Of a DNA stretch of 30,095 bases, positions 6,715 through 14,408 are shown one piece after another. This DNA comes from a virus. How positions within the stretch are numbered: position 1 is the stretch's first letter; each line of letters starts with the position of its first letter. The DNA is taken from IMG/VR virus record IMGVR_UViG_3300042914_000948, positions 1 to 30,095 of that record, one strand, 5' to 3'. Both the position numbers and the translations under genes were made by a program. The notes beneath the pieces are model-generated. The model saw only the letters and a list, made by a program, of their open reading frames with translations. It ran no database searches and was not told the origin of the DNA.

Positions 6715-8518
6715 TATCCTTTCAAATATAAAATCAAGAGTCGGCGATAAAGTCGAAATGGCTAAATACGTAAAGATTGCACCCATTGAAAAGGAAAATG
6801 TATCAAGGGGATGGGTAAATTTTGGTGAGGCTAATATGTATCCACAATATTTGATTGAGTTACAAAGTGAATCGCCAGTACACGGATCAATTGTGAACTC
6901 AATTAGCCAAATGATTGCAGGGAAGGGAGTGAGTGGTGGTAATGATACCGCTAATGCGTATTTGAGTGGGTTAAAAATTGATTCAATTATACCGCATATA
7001 TCAAGAGACCTTAAATTATTTGGAGGTTATTATTTGGAGGTTATCTGGTCAATGGATAGAACAACCATTGCGCAGGTTAATCATTTGCCTTTTGAGAATT
7101 GTCGCCTTGCGTGTAGTGATGAAAATGATGATTTGATTGGTGTTTGGTATTCGAGAGATTGGAGCGATATGCGGAAAAAGAAAAACACACCGCATTTTAT
7201 TCCAATGTTTGATGAAGAAAATAAAGAGACTTGCCCAAAACAAGTCCTTTTCATACATACGTTAAAAATGGGTAGTGAATACTATCCTAAACCTGATTAC
7301 ATTGGTAGTGTTAACTACATTGAACTTACAAGACAAATTGGAGAATACCACGTTAACAATATTCTCAACGGATTTTTCCCTTCATTGATTGCATCTTTCA
7401 ACAATGGCATTCCATCTTTGGAAGAGCAACACATGATTAAGAATCAGTTACAGATGTCTATTCAAGGTGCGGAAAATGCAGGGAAGGTGTTGACATTCTT
7501 TAATGAGGAAAGAGATAGAGGTGTTGAATTTACATCTTTTCCCATTCACGATGCAGATAAGCAATATCAGTTTTTAAGTGAGGAATGCACAAAGCAAATT
7601 ATGATTGCTCACAGAGTCACATCTCCTTTGTTATTTGGTGTGCGTGACGGCGGTGGATTGGGTAGCAATACCGATGAGATGAAAACTGCTTTATTCATAT
7701 TCCAAAAGCAAGTTATTGAGCCATTTCAAAGATTAATTGAAGATGGAATCTCTATCATTTGTGAGGCATCCAATGTGGTTGCAACTCCAAAAATTATTTC
7801 AAATGAAATTTTGGAAGTACAACCAGTTGAAGCGCAGCAGTCCGCAGTAAAAAAAAAAGTTAAGTGCGAACACCAAAGCATTTCTGAAACAGATGCAATT
7901 GAACTCGATGCAATAGCTGAAGAACTTATCCAACTTGGTGAAGATGCAAACGAAGATTGGATTTTAATTGATGAGTACGATGTTGACTATGATGAGGACG
8001 ATGCAGAAAATGAAGCAATATCACACATCTTTGATGCAGTCGAAATTCATCAAGTTAGTACGGGAACTGCTAAACCAAATGCTACCAGTGAGCAGGATGC
8101 TACTATCGACGAGCGTAAGTATTACACACGTTATCGTTATAGCGGTAAAATCACAGATGTTACTCGCCCTTTTTGTACTAAAATGCTACAAGCTGACAAG
8201 CTATATCGCAAAGAGGATATAATGGCAATGAATAACAAAGCAGTGAATCCAGGATGGGGGCCAAATGGTGCAGATACTTACTCATGTTGGTTGTATAAAG
8301 GTGGCGGTAACTGCCATCACATTTGGAAAAAACATTTGTACATTAGTGCAAAAGGATTTGGTCTTGATTTGAACAGTCCAAATGTTAGAACTCAGGCTTG
8401 GTCAAAAGCTGAAAAAGCAGGTTACAAAGTCCGCAATAACTACTTAGTAGAAAGAAAGCCTATTGATATGCCTTACAATGGATTTCTACCTACGAATCCA
8501 CGTTTCGGTAACAAATAA
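6707..8518 (+). CDS. Portal protein with MuF-like C-terminal extension
   Basis: The start at 6707 (MDNILSN) is chosen over an in-frame ATG at 6692 because it overlaps the upstream stop compactly. The first 375 residues or so carry portal features: SPVHGSIVNSISQMIAGKG, the stem/wing region LKLFGGYYLEVIWS, HTLKMGSEYYPKPDYIG, and MIAHRVTSPLLFGVRDGGGLGS followed by FQKQVIEPFQRLIEDGI. A Lys-coding A10 run and acidic linkers follow. The last 150 residues contain TRPFCTKM, NPGWGPNGADTYSCWLYKGG and NCHHIWKK, resembling the C-terminal motif of MuF-type head morphogenesis proteins. A portal forms the dodecameric DNA channel at one capsid vertex; MuF domains are minor head components. The A10 run may allow portal to be made with or without the extension. 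Confidence 0.84.
   Translation: MDNILSNIKSRVGDKVEMAKYVKIAPIEKENVSRGWVNFGEANMYPQYLIELQSESPVHGSIVNSISQMIAGKGVSGGNDTANAYLSGLKIDSIIPHISRDLKLFGGYYLEVIWSMDRTTIAQVNHLPFENCRLACSDENDDLIGVWYSRDWSDMRKKKNTPHFIPMFDEENKETCPKQVLFIHTLKMGSEYYPKPDYIGSVNYIELTRQIGEYHVNNILNGFFPSLIASFNNGIPSLEEQHMIKNQLQMSIQGAENAGKVLTFFNEERDRGVEFTSFPIHDADKQYQFLSEECTKQIMIAHRVTSPLLFGVRDGGGLGSNTDEMKTALFIFQKQVIEPFQRLIEDGISIICEASNVVATPKIISNEILEVQPVEAQQSAVKKKVKCEHQSISETDAIELDAIAEELIQLGEDANEDWILIDEYDVDYDEDDAENEAISHIFDAVEIHQVSTGTAKPNATSEQDATIDERKYYTRYRYSGKITDVTRPFCTKMLQADKLYRKEDIMAMNNKAVNPGWGPNGADTYSCWLYKGGGNCHHIWKKHLYISAKGFGLDLNSPNVRTQAWSKAEKAGYKVRNNYLVERKPIDMPYNGFLPTNPRFGNK
7849..7858 (+). promoter_or_regulatory. A10 slippery run at the portal/MuF boundary
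   Basis: Ten consecutive A are read as GTA AAA AAA AAA GTT. After a -1 shift the ribosome would read AGT and then stop at TAA 7861-7863, two codons past the run. The arrangement resembles dnaX-type programmed frameshifting or transcriptional slippage. The product would be a portal of about 385 aa lacking the MuF-like domain. This is seen directly; its use is inference. Confidence 0.45.
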
Positions 8519-8529
8519 AAATTAAAGAA

Positions 8530-9105
8530 ATGCCAATACCACAAGAGATACTTTTAATCAACGAAGATTATATAAAGAAGTTTACTCCATTAACTGATGC
8601 AGTTGATCCCAATCTTATCAGACCTGCCATCTATCTTGCGCAGGATAAGTATTTGACTAACTTTTTGGGGACAAATTTGACGGTGAAATTGAAAGCTGAT
8701 GTAGCTGCTGGTGAGATTACAGGCGATTATGAAACATTGCTCAATGAGTATGTCTTAAAGGTTGTGTTGTGGTGGACTATGGTGGAGATATATCCATCTC
8801 TTTTGTATAAGCACGACAACGGTAACTTGGTAAGCAGACAAAGTGAAGATACTACACCTGTAACGAAGTTCGAAATGGAGTCACTCAAAGAAGCTGCACG
8901 TCAAAACGCACGTTGGTACACCAAAAGAATGGTAGATTATTTGTGCTACAATAGCGAACTATTCCCCGAGTACACTAACAATACAGATAACAATATCTTT
9001 CCAGATAGAAACCCATACGGAAAGAGTAACTTTCTTATATCAAATTCATACAAAGAATGGAGAAACAAGTGGTCAATCAAAGACTTTCTACCCCCATCGT
9101 ATTAA
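8530..9105 (+). CDS. Head-tail connector-like protein
   Basis: This 191-aa protein follows the portal by 11 bases. It starts with LINEDYIKKFTPLTDAVDPNLIRPAIYLAQDKYL, the pattern of small helical adaptor proteins in Bacteroidota phages (DUF6712-like, analogous to gp6-type connectors), and contains GTNLTVKL, a central helical YETLLNEYVLKVVLWWTMVE, and an Arg/Trp-rich C-terminus (EWRNKWSIKDF). Connectors of this type form a ring under the portal. The position next to the portal and the all-helical pattern support the role; the family name is from memory. Confidence 0.7.
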   Translation: MPIPQEILLINEDYIKKFTPLTDAVDPNLIRPAIYLAQDKYLTNFLGTNLTVKLKADVAAGEITGDYETLLNEYVLKVVLWWTMVEIYPSLLYKHDNGNLVSRQSEDTTPVTKFEMESLKEAARQNARWYTKRMVDYLCYNSELFPEYTNNTDNNIFPDRNPYGKSNFLISNSYKEWRNKWSIKDFLPPSY

Positions 9106-9164
9106 AGCGTAAGGAGTACGAAAAGTTATTGAAGCAGTATCTTAAAAAACAAGAAAAGAGATGA
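9057..9164 (+). CDS. 35-aa basic small protein
   Basis: This very short frame starts inside the connector gene (49-nt overlap) and ends in an ATGA overlap with the holin start at 9161. It encodes MEKQVVNQRL followed by a Lys-rich helix (KRKEYEKLLKQYLKKQEKR). The 4-nt stop/start overlap argues for translation, perhaps mainly to couple holin translation to the connector. No family is recognised, and short length leaves real doubt. Confidence 0.45.
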   Translation: MEKQVVNQRLSTPIVLKRKEYEKLLKQYLKKQEKR

Positions 9165-9568
9165 AAGTAAAGTTGTGGTTGTTAGGTATTGCAACGGTCT
9201 TTTTACCAATCAAAGAACTTATGATTACAATAGGTTTTTTGGTGGCTATGGATATGGTTGTTGGTATATGGAAAGCTATTAAGTTAGGTCAGCGCATAAG
9301 GTCAAGACGGATGAGTGATACCATCACAAAGTTGATGTTGTATCAAATTGCAATTGTGAGTGGATTCTTGATTGAGACCTACATAATAACCGAACTTATC
9401 CCCATCACTAAGTTGATAGCAACTGTTGTGGCAATCATTGAATTTAAGTCAATCATTGAAAGTATTGAGTCAGTTACTGGAAAGGATTTGTGGAGTAAAA
9501 TAAAAGCAATCATAGGTAGAAAGAGTGAAGATATAACCGATGCGATGACAGATGGAAAAGGTAAGTAA
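9161..9568 (+). CDS. Holin
   Basis: This 135-aa protein has three to four hydrophobic segments: 5-20, 21-38 (MITIGFLVAMDMVVGIWKAI), 58-75 (LMLYQIAIVSGFLIETYI) and 82-96. The MDMVVGIWKAI...G...RSRRM signature after the second segment is characteristic of the phage holin 4 / toxin-secretion lysis holin family. The charged C-terminus (KAIIGRKSEDITDAMTDGKGK) is cytoplasmic in such holins. It overlaps the endolysin start by 17 nt, the normal holin-endolysin pairing. The holin forms lesions in the inner membrane that release the endolysin. Confidence 0.83.
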   Translation: MKVKLWLLGIATVFLPIKELMITIGFLVAMDMVVGIWKAIKLGQRIRSRRMSDTITKLMLYQIAIVSGFLIETYIITELIPITKLIATVVAIIEFKSIIESIESVTGKDLWSKIKAIIGRKSEDITDAMTDGKGK

Positions 9569-10013
9569 ATACGTAAGCTACTTTGAGGCAACGCACAGCA
9601 ATCAAGCTAAGGCATTGAAGATTGGAAACATTCCAAACGCTGAACAATTAGCAAATCTGAAACTGGTATGCACCAACATATTTGATAAAGTGCGTGAACA
9701 TTTTGGTAAACCTATTGGAATCTCATCAGGCTTCAGAAGCATCGAACTTAATACACGCATAAGAGGCTCAAAGAATTCGCAGCATATGGAAGGCAAGGCG
9801 TTGGATATTGATGCAGATATTCACGGCGGCATAAATAACAAAGAGATATTTGATTACATAAAAAATAATTGTAAATTTGACCAACTCATATGGGAGTTTG
9901 GAAGTGAGAATGCACCTTCTTGGGTTCACGTAAGTTACAACAAAGATGGAAACAGAGGTCAGATATTGCGTGCGGTCAAGAGTGGTGGTAGAACTGTTTA
10001 CCAACCATTCTAA
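9552..10013 (+). CDS. M15 family peptidoglycan peptidase (endolysin)
   Basis: This 153-aa protein is a peptidase M15A-like zinc enzyme that cleaves cell-wall peptide stems. Zinc ligands are recognisable as His78 and Asp85 in SQHMEGKALDID and His126 in SWVHVSY. The substrate-side GISSGFRSIELN is also typical (residues 56-67). It spans essentially the whole catalytic domain with no separate wall-binding module and no signal peptide, so release would be holin dependent. The holin gene overlaps it on the 5' side. Confidence 0.9.
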   Translation: MEKVSKYVSYFEATHSNQAKALKIGNIPNAEQLANLKLVCTNIFDKVREHFGKPIGISSGFRSIELNTRIRGSKNSQHMEGKALDIDADIHGGINNKEIFDYIKNNCKFDQLIWEFGSENAPSWVHVSYNKDGNRGQILRAVKSGGRTVYQPF

Positions 10014-10018
10014 AATAT

Positions 10019-11014
10019 ATGCCAGAAAGTCAAAAGATGAAAATCGCACGTGAATTGCGTGAGCGTTTTCCAGATACACCAACTTTAACTCTTGCAAAGA
10101 AGTTAAGCAAAGAACATTTTGAAACTTTTATTGGAGTAGAAGATGCGCGTAGCATACTGCGTTACATAGAGGGTAAAAATGGTGTTAGAAATCGTAAACA
10201 AATAACAGATAAAACTTTGGTAAAAACGGAGGATAGACCACGTAACCCATTCAAGTTGCCGAAGTCGTATGCCAAAGGTCGTAAGCACATTGACATAAAA
10301 GGCAAAAAGATTTTAATTCTTTCAGACATTCACATTCCATACCACGATATAGACGCATTATCCACCGCTATCCAGTGTGGATTAGATGAAGGAGTTGATA
10401 CAGTTGTGCTGAATGGAGATGCACTTGACTGCCATATGATTTCTGATTTCGTTAAGGATCCAAAGAAACGTAAATTTAAGGATGAGTTGTACGCAATGCG
10501 GACTTTCATTTATGAGTTGCGTCAAACGTTCCCCAATGCTGAAATCATTTACAAGGAAGGCAACCATGAAGAAAGGTACTGGCGTTATATGCGAGTGAAG
10601 GCTCCCGAACTATTCGACATAGATGCATTTGATTTCGCAAGTCTTTGCCATCTTGATAAACACAACGTACAATGGATTGAAGGCAAGAACAAATTGAATG
10701 TTGGCGGTCTATCCATCTTTCACGGTCACGAATTCGGAAAACAATTTATACCATCAGTTAACGTAGCGAGAGGATTGTTTTTAAAGACAAAAGCAAACGC
10801 AATGTGCGGACATCACCACCAAACTGCTGAGCATACTGAGCGAGATGTTAACGGAAAAGTTATCACGTGTTGGGGTGTGGGGTGTCTATCTGAATTGTCA
10901 CCTGATTACAACCCATATTCGAAATACAACCACGGATTCGCAATTATAACCAAAGGCAATGGAAAAGAATTTCACGTTAAGAACTATCGTATTAATCAAG
11001 GCAATATCTATTAG
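10019..11014 (+). CDS. Calcineurin-like metallophosphoesterase
   Basis: This 331-aa protein shows the ordered metal-binding motifs of the family: SDIHIP (Asp103, His105), NGD (133-134), GNHEER (181-186), a His-rich HGHEF (235-239) and GHHH (264-267). These enzymes hydrolyse phosphodiesters or phosphomonoesters using two metal ions. The N-terminal 80 residues look like a small DNA-binding-type helical segment (TLTLAKKLSKEHFETFIGVEDARSILRY), a layout seen in phage metallophosphoesterases. It lies within the lysis region, five bases after the endolysin, so its job there is unclear. The substrate cannot be read from sequence. Confidence 0.85.
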   Translation: MPESQKMKIARELRERFPDTPTLTLAKKLSKEHFETFIGVEDARSILRYIEGKNGVRNRKQITDKTLVKTEDRPRNPFKLPKSYAKGRKHIDIKGKKILILSDIHIPYHDIDALSTAIQCGLDEGVDTVVLNGDALDCHMISDFVKDPKKRKFKDELYAMRTFIYELRQTFPNAEIIYKEGNHEERYWRYMRVKAPELFDIDAFDFASLCHLDKHNVQWIEGKNKLNVGGLSIFHGHEFGKQFIPSVNVARGLFLKTKANAMCGHHHQTAEHTERDVNGKVITCWGVGCLSELSPDYNPYSKYNHGFAIITKGNGKEFHVKNYRINQGNIY

Positions 11015-11273
11015 TATTGGAATTGCAATTGGTGTATTGATATGTGAAAAGAACTATAAACCAATCACAAAATCTGTTTATCACAATGATACAATTGTTG
11101 TGTTGAAGGCTCGAATTGATACCTTGAAATTGGAACGCATTAAATTAAAGACCATATATGAAAAGGACATTGATACTATCTATCTTATGGATTCTACTGC
11201 CATTGATAGCGCATACGCAAAGGCTATCGAACGACTCATCGAACTGGAACAAGCTGGATTCTTTACGAACTGA
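10959..11273 (+). CDS. Rz-like inner-membrane spanin candidate
   Basis: The 104-aa frame overlaps the metallophosphoesterase by 56 nt. It has one N-terminal membrane segment (about 10-29, IVLIKAISISIGIAIGVLI) followed by a long charged helix with KARIDTLKLERIKL and AKAIERLIELEQ, the layout of i-spanins (membrane anchor plus periplasmic coiled coil). Its position after holin and endolysin supports this. The ATG at 10959 is the only upstream ATG; a shorter version using a non-ATG start after the upstream stop is possible. No sequence family is recognised, so the assignment is by topology and context. Confidence 0.55.
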   Translation: MEKNFTLRTIVLIKAISISIGIAIGVLICEKNYKPITKSVYHNDTIVVLKARIDTLKLERIKLKTIYEKDIDTIYLMDSTAIDSAYAKAIERLIELEQAGFFTN

Positions 11274-11532
11274 GCGCAGGTTAGTTGTACTTGCTGTGCG
11301 TTCACTTGACTACTACATTGAGGTCAACTCAAATTTGAGTATGGAGAATCAATCACTAACCAAAATGAATGCAGTTAATGTGGCTTATATCGAACAATTG
11401 GAGGCTCATTTGTCCCATTTAAAACAAGTTAATGATGATGAGATTAGGTCAAAAAAAAAGTGGCGAAATGCCACTCTTTTAATTGTTGGTGCTAATGTCA
11501 TTTTTTTGACATCATTCGTTTTAAGTAGATAG
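11158..11532 (+). CDS. Secreted/membrane protein overlapping the Rz-like gene
   Basis: This 124-aa frame begins 116 nt inside the preceding gene in another frame, echoing the Rz/Rz1 embedded arrangement. It has a signal-like N-terminus (RTLILSILWILLPLIAHTQ), a coiled-coil middle (LDSLRTERRLVVLAVRSLD, then NSNLSMENQSLTKMN) and a C-terminal membrane segment (NATLLIVGANVIFLTSFVLS). There is no lipobox Cys, so it is not a classical o-spanin lipoprotein. Together with the previous gene it may form a two-protein envelope-disruption complex. Its 3' end carries the bidirectional terminator and overlaps the convergent gene by 35 nt. Confidence 0.6.
   Translation: MKRTLILSILWILLPLIAHTQRLSNDSSNWNKLDSLRTERRLVVLAVRSLDYYIEVNSNLSMENQSLTKMNAVNVAYIEQLEAHLSHLKQVNDDEIRSKKKWRNATLLIVGANVIFLTSFVLSR
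11451..11480. terminator. Bidirectional terminator between convergent operons
   Basis: A perfect six-pair stem AGTGGC (11459-11464) / GCCACT (11470-11475) with loop GAAAT is flanked by nine A on the left and CTTTT on the right. Read leftward it ends in nine T, an excellent terminator for the early operon, whose last gene stops at 11498. Read rightward it gives a weaker T tract for the lysis operon. It lies within the coding sequence of the 11158 gene. Confidence 0.8.
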
Positions 11533-11707
11533 CAAAATCAAGAGCTTCCTCGTAGGCGTGTTGCATCCATTCCTTTTCGGATAGATTAGCTTTGTCCACT
11601 GTTGTGCCATACTTAGCCCTTCCCATTTTCTCCCTTGAGATTAAATCAGTAATGACCTCTTTATAGACATCGGACTGGCAGTTGTCAAAATCGTGTGTTA
11701 TGTTCAT
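11498..11707 (-). CDS. Small conserved protein with MazG-like EExxD motif
   Basis: This last gene of the leftward operon encodes 69 aa with REKMGRAKYGTT, an EKEWMQHAYEEALD stretch and AIYLKRMM. The YEEALD (ExxD-type acidic) helix after a KYGT segment recalls all-alpha nucleotide pyrophosphohydrolases (MazG-related), which in phages lower dNTP or alarmone pools. The length is about half of a full domain, so the resemblance may be only local. The start overlaps the upstream stop by 4 nt. Its 3' end overlaps the convergent spanin-like gene by 35 nt. Confidence 0.6.
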   Translation of the reverse strand: MNITHDFDNCQSDVYKEVITDLISREKMGRAKYGTTVDKANLSEKEWMQHAYEEALDFAIYLKRMMSKK

Positions 11708-12003
11708 AATAATTCAACGTGGTATTTATGAGATTCATAGTTTGGATCCATTTTCAAAATACATTCAAGCAATAAGTATAAATAATGCATTTTTGAATAA
11801 TCTAATTGATGATTAATTTCACTGATATGTATGCCATCTCCATCATCATATACAGATAATAATTCAACATTGCGATAATTTGTGTCCCAACATTCCGCAG
11901 GAGTTGTGAATAGACGGTAAGTTGTTTGATATGGCTCACCTCTTTCGATTTTAATAATGTACTCATTGACATTATTAATCATTACATTGATTTCTTTAAT
12001 CAT
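11704..12003 (-). CDS. Hypothetical protein, 99 aa
   Basis: I do not recognise this protein. It is acidic and aromatic (ELLSVYDDGDGIHISEIN, MHYLYLLLECILK), with no membrane segment or metal motif. It has 4-nt overlaps with both neighbours, indicating coupled translation in the leftward operon. The composition suggests a small alpha/beta cytoplasmic protein. Confidence 0.6.
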   Translation of the reverse strand: MIKEINVMINNVNEYIIKIERGEPYQTTYRLFTTPAECWDTNYRNVELLSVYDDGDGIHISEINHQLDYSKMHYLYLLLECILKMDPNYESHKYHVELL

Positions 12004-12347
12004 TTGATAGTTAATTTAGGTTGTGTTTCTTGTTGTGTACGTATATATTCCGTTAATTCGGGTAGCATCCAGTATCCATATTCCGCCAAAACTGCTGTGA
12101 ATTCAGACATTTGGCGAGTTATATCAGGTAGCAATGCGCCATCTGCATCCCAAAGCGCAGTAATTGTCTTGCCGTGTTCACGCTGAATCGACTCATTTAA
12201 GCGTTTCAATAACATCTTTGTTTGATGGTTATAGAACCATTTGATGCCTTCGCATTCATCGCCTGCATAGAGTGAAGCCTGCAGCCACATAAGTAGGTTA
12301 AGCACCTTGATTTTTTCTAACTCGTCTTGCGTAATTTCTGTTTTCAT
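12000..12347 (-). CDS. Hypothetical helical protein, 115 aa
   Basis: The start at 12347 (MKTEITQDELEKIK) is preferred to an upstream in-frame ATG at 12482, because the longer form would overlap the Cys-motif gene by 134 nt while this one begins one base after it. The protein is predicted mostly helical (LEKIKVLNLLMWLQASLYAG, KMLLKRLNESIQREHGKT) with an aromatic C-terminal part (AEYGYWMLPELTEYI). No family is recognised. Confidence 0.6.
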   Translation of the reverse strand: MKTEITQDELEKIKVLNLLMWLQASLYAGDECEGIKWFYNHQTKMLLKRLNESIQREHGKTITALWDADGALLPDITRQMSEFTAVLAEYGYWMLPELTEYIRTQQETQPKLTIK

Positions 12348-12348
12348 T

Positions 12349-12558
12349 TTATTTCGTTTTAGTGATGTCTTTAAGTTGTTTGTAAATTGATTTTCCAATT
12401 TCACCCCAGTACATTTCACAATCAAATTTTTCATCTTCCATTGTGAATGGTGGCTCAACAAAGTAGGCTTGATAGAACTCATCTTCTTTTGCTGTGTACC
12501 TATAACAATTCTGCTTCATTGGGCAATTAGTACCCTTACATTTTGTGATGTCTGCCAT
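12349..12558 (-). CDS. Small Cys-motif protein (C-x4-CPxKxxCYR)
   Basis: This 69-aa protein opens with ITKCKGTNCPMKQNCYRYTA and continues with an aromatic/acidic segment (DEFYQAYFVEPPF) and one more Cys (FDCEMYW). The four Cys could bind a metal, zinc or an Fe-S cluster. The gene at 12845-13087 encodes a diverged relative with CPLRETCKR, so the operon carries two paralogue-like copies. I recall such proteins from Bacteroidota phages but know no function. Confidence 0.65.
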   Translation of the reverse strand: MADITKCKGTNCPMKQNCYRYTAKEDEFYQAYFVEPPFTMEDEKFDCEMYWGEIGKSIYKQLKDITKTK

Positions 12559-12612
12559 AGTTATTTATTTTTATTAGTTGCGTATATTCCGATGTTGTAG
12601 GCAATTAAAATG

Positions 12613-12807
12613 CTACCACTCACCTGTATTTGGATTGTAACAACAGGCACATATTGCTATTTTCTTTATATTTTCAGTTTCTCCACAATCGCATTTTAAC
12701 TGTTCGCTTCGCCCTACAACACTAAATAAGCGCAATATTTCTTCTGCTGCTAATTCAGGGCTGTTGTTCTCTATAATTCTCACTATCTGTTTTTCTAAAT
12801 TTTCCAT
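12613..12807 (-). CDS. Small zinc-ribbon-like protein, 64 aa
   Basis: The N-terminal half is a helix (EKQIVRIIENNSPELAAEEILRLF in outline). The C-terminal half has CDC followed 11-14 residues later by CACC, a possible zinc ribbon (Cys at about 39, 41, 53, 55, 56). No family is recognised. Neighbouring genes also encode Cys-rich small proteins, a theme of this part of the early operon. Confidence 0.55.
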   Translation of the reverse strand: MENLEKQIVRIIENNSPELAAEEILRLFSVVGRSEQLKCDCGETENIKKIAICACCYNPNTGEW

Positions 12808-12844
12808 AATACTGCGCTTATTATTTTACGTTAGCGGAAATTTT

Positions 12845-13087
12845 TTACTCCCCACCAACGAAATGTTTACACTTTCTAAAATCCTTAATGGTATCAAATT
12901 GAAGCCTATCCAACTCATACCATTTATCCTGACGCATGTGCCACCTTTTACAAGTTTCACGGAGTGGGCAATTTTCCATACCTTTTTTAAAGTTGTATCT
13001 CTGCCCATCGCACCGTAAAAAACTATCCGCTAACACATTATTTGCGTCATGCTGCGGATCTTTGGTGTTATCAAGTTTCGTTTCCAT
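12845..13087 (-). CDS. Cys-motif protein, relative of the 12349 gene product
   Basis: It contains RCDGQRYNFKKG, ENCPLRETCKRW and KCKHFVG, with the same CPxxxxCxR core as the protein at 12349-12558. The start at 13087 (METKLDN, 80 aa) is chosen because it is preceded by an A/T-rich leader and avoids overlap with the terminase gene. An in-frame ATG at 13141 would add 18 residues and overlap the terminase by 23 nt. Function unknown; a metal-binding fold is likely. Confidence 0.62.
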   Translation of the reverse strand: METKLDNTKDPQHDANNVLADSFLRCDGQRYNFKKGMENCPLRETCKRWHMRQDKWYELDRLQFDTIKDFRKCKHFVGGE

Positions 13088-13118
13088 ATCAAATTTTGTT
13101 GTTAAAAGTTCAAATGTA

Positions 13119-14408
13119 TTAAGCGAATGCGTACTTTCCAAAATTCTTTTTTAATTCGTAATATGCCCTCATCATTATTGCGTCAGCAAAGTCGGGAGAT
13201 ATACCGTGTCTCTTTTTCAAATCTTCTTTATTGGTTACTCTCAACTTTCCATCGCTATCAATTTTCTCCCTTCTAATCATTTCGAGTTCCTTCACAATGG
13301 TGTCTTTATGCGTTGACTCAAATGTGATTGCGTTACTACTTATCAATTCTCCTAACTTAAAATAACAATCGGATTTTAGATTCATATAATTGTCACGCAC
13401 CGCTTTTGATCCATTAAGAAATCCTTTGCAATGAAGATAATCTTTGGCACCTCCTCCAATGCCATCCTCATCCACCAGTACGTTAGATAATCTTACGGAG
13501 TGATTTTTAATTAGGTCATTGATGGTGTCCACAACCTCATTGATAGGTTTGTGTTTTAACACTACAAACTTTTCTGCGTGTAAATTATTCCATACAACAA
13601 TCACTGTCCTATCGTCACCCATTCGTGCGATGTCCGCAGTTATAAATTTGTCACCCAATGTAGTGGATGGGCGAAAGCATCTTAACAAATCATCATATTC
13701 ATAAAGGCGGTCTTTTGTCTCATCATAATCCCAATCACCTTCAAGTAATCTTTTGCGGTCAATGTCGGGAAGCATCTGTAATGATTCGATATAGACTGGT
13801 GATATGTGTGGGTTGTCAGTTGGCAACGCCTGAATAAATCGCCTATCCTTTCGTATTGAGTTATTCCTTTGCGCATCAAAGAACTCCCGATATAACCAAC
13901 CTTTGTGCGGGTTGCAGGTCAATAGTCCTTTTGGGTTGTCATTGATTAGCTTGTAACGTACACGACTATTCAAGATGTTAACGCACTTCTCAGATACCTC
14001 ACTGGCTTCATCAACAAAATAATCAGTAATCTCAAGCGAACCAAAGCGACCAAAGTCTGGGTCTGATGGCATATCCGCCAAATCCATCAAGATTATTTGT
14101 GAGCCATTGTACCAATTGATTACGTGGTCTTGCCCATTATAGGTGAAATGTTTTCCTGCAATGAGATTGTACTTGGTGCAAAGCTCAAAGAATGTGGCAA
14201 GTGTGGATAGTCGCAACTTTTTAAGTTCAGCACGACCTATTAAACCACGTGTGCCAGGATACTTTAACCGCCTTTTTATTTGCCAATCGCAACCTAAAAA
14301 AGATTTTCCACTTCCTGCTGAACCGCCATATAGTAATTGCCTACATTCGTTATCAATCGCAAGATAGGATAGTGCCTCTTTTTGCTTATCGTGAAATTCA
14401 ATTTTCAT
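13119..14408 (-). CDS. terL: Terminase large subunit (TerL)
   Basis: This 429-aa protein is the DNA-packaging motor. The ATPase part has Walker A GGSAGSGKS (28-36), Walker B YFVDEA (130-135) and a coupling motif TCNP (164-167). The nuclease part has Asp259 (ITADIARMG), Asp313/Asp315 (VDEDGIGGG) and Asp409 (SPDFADAI), the three acidic positions of the RNase H-like fold. The length is normal. Unusually, it lies on the minus strand within the early operon, while the structural genes and the small-subunit candidate (22780) are on the plus strand. It abuts the methyltransferase gene with no gap. Confidence 0.95.
   Translation of the reverse strand: MKIEFHDKQKEALSYLAIDNECRQLLYGGSAGSGKSFLGCDWQIKRRLKYPGTRGLIGRAELKKLRLSTLATFFELCTKYNLIAGKHFTYNGQDHVINWYNGSQIILMDLADMPSDPDFGRFGSLEITDYFVDEASEVSEKCVNILNSRVRYKLINDNPKGLLTCNPHKGWLYREFFDAQRNNSIRKDRRFIQALPTDNPHISPVYIESLQMLPDIDRKRLLEGDWDYDETKDRLYEYDDLLRCFRPSTTLGDKFITADIARMGDDRTVIVVWNNLHAEKFVVLKHKPINEVVDTINDLIKNHSVRLSNVLVDEDGIGGGAKDYLHCKGFLNGSKAVRDNYMNLKSDCYFKLGELISSNAITFESTHKDTIVKELEMIRREKIDSDGKLRVTNKEDLKKRHGISPDFADAIMMRAYYELKKNFGKYAFA

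Noticed and set aside
12348-12482. The 45-residue N-terminal extension of the protein at 12000-12347
   Set aside because: It overlaps the Cys-motif gene at 12349-12558 almost fully in another frame, and the start at 12347 is better placed.
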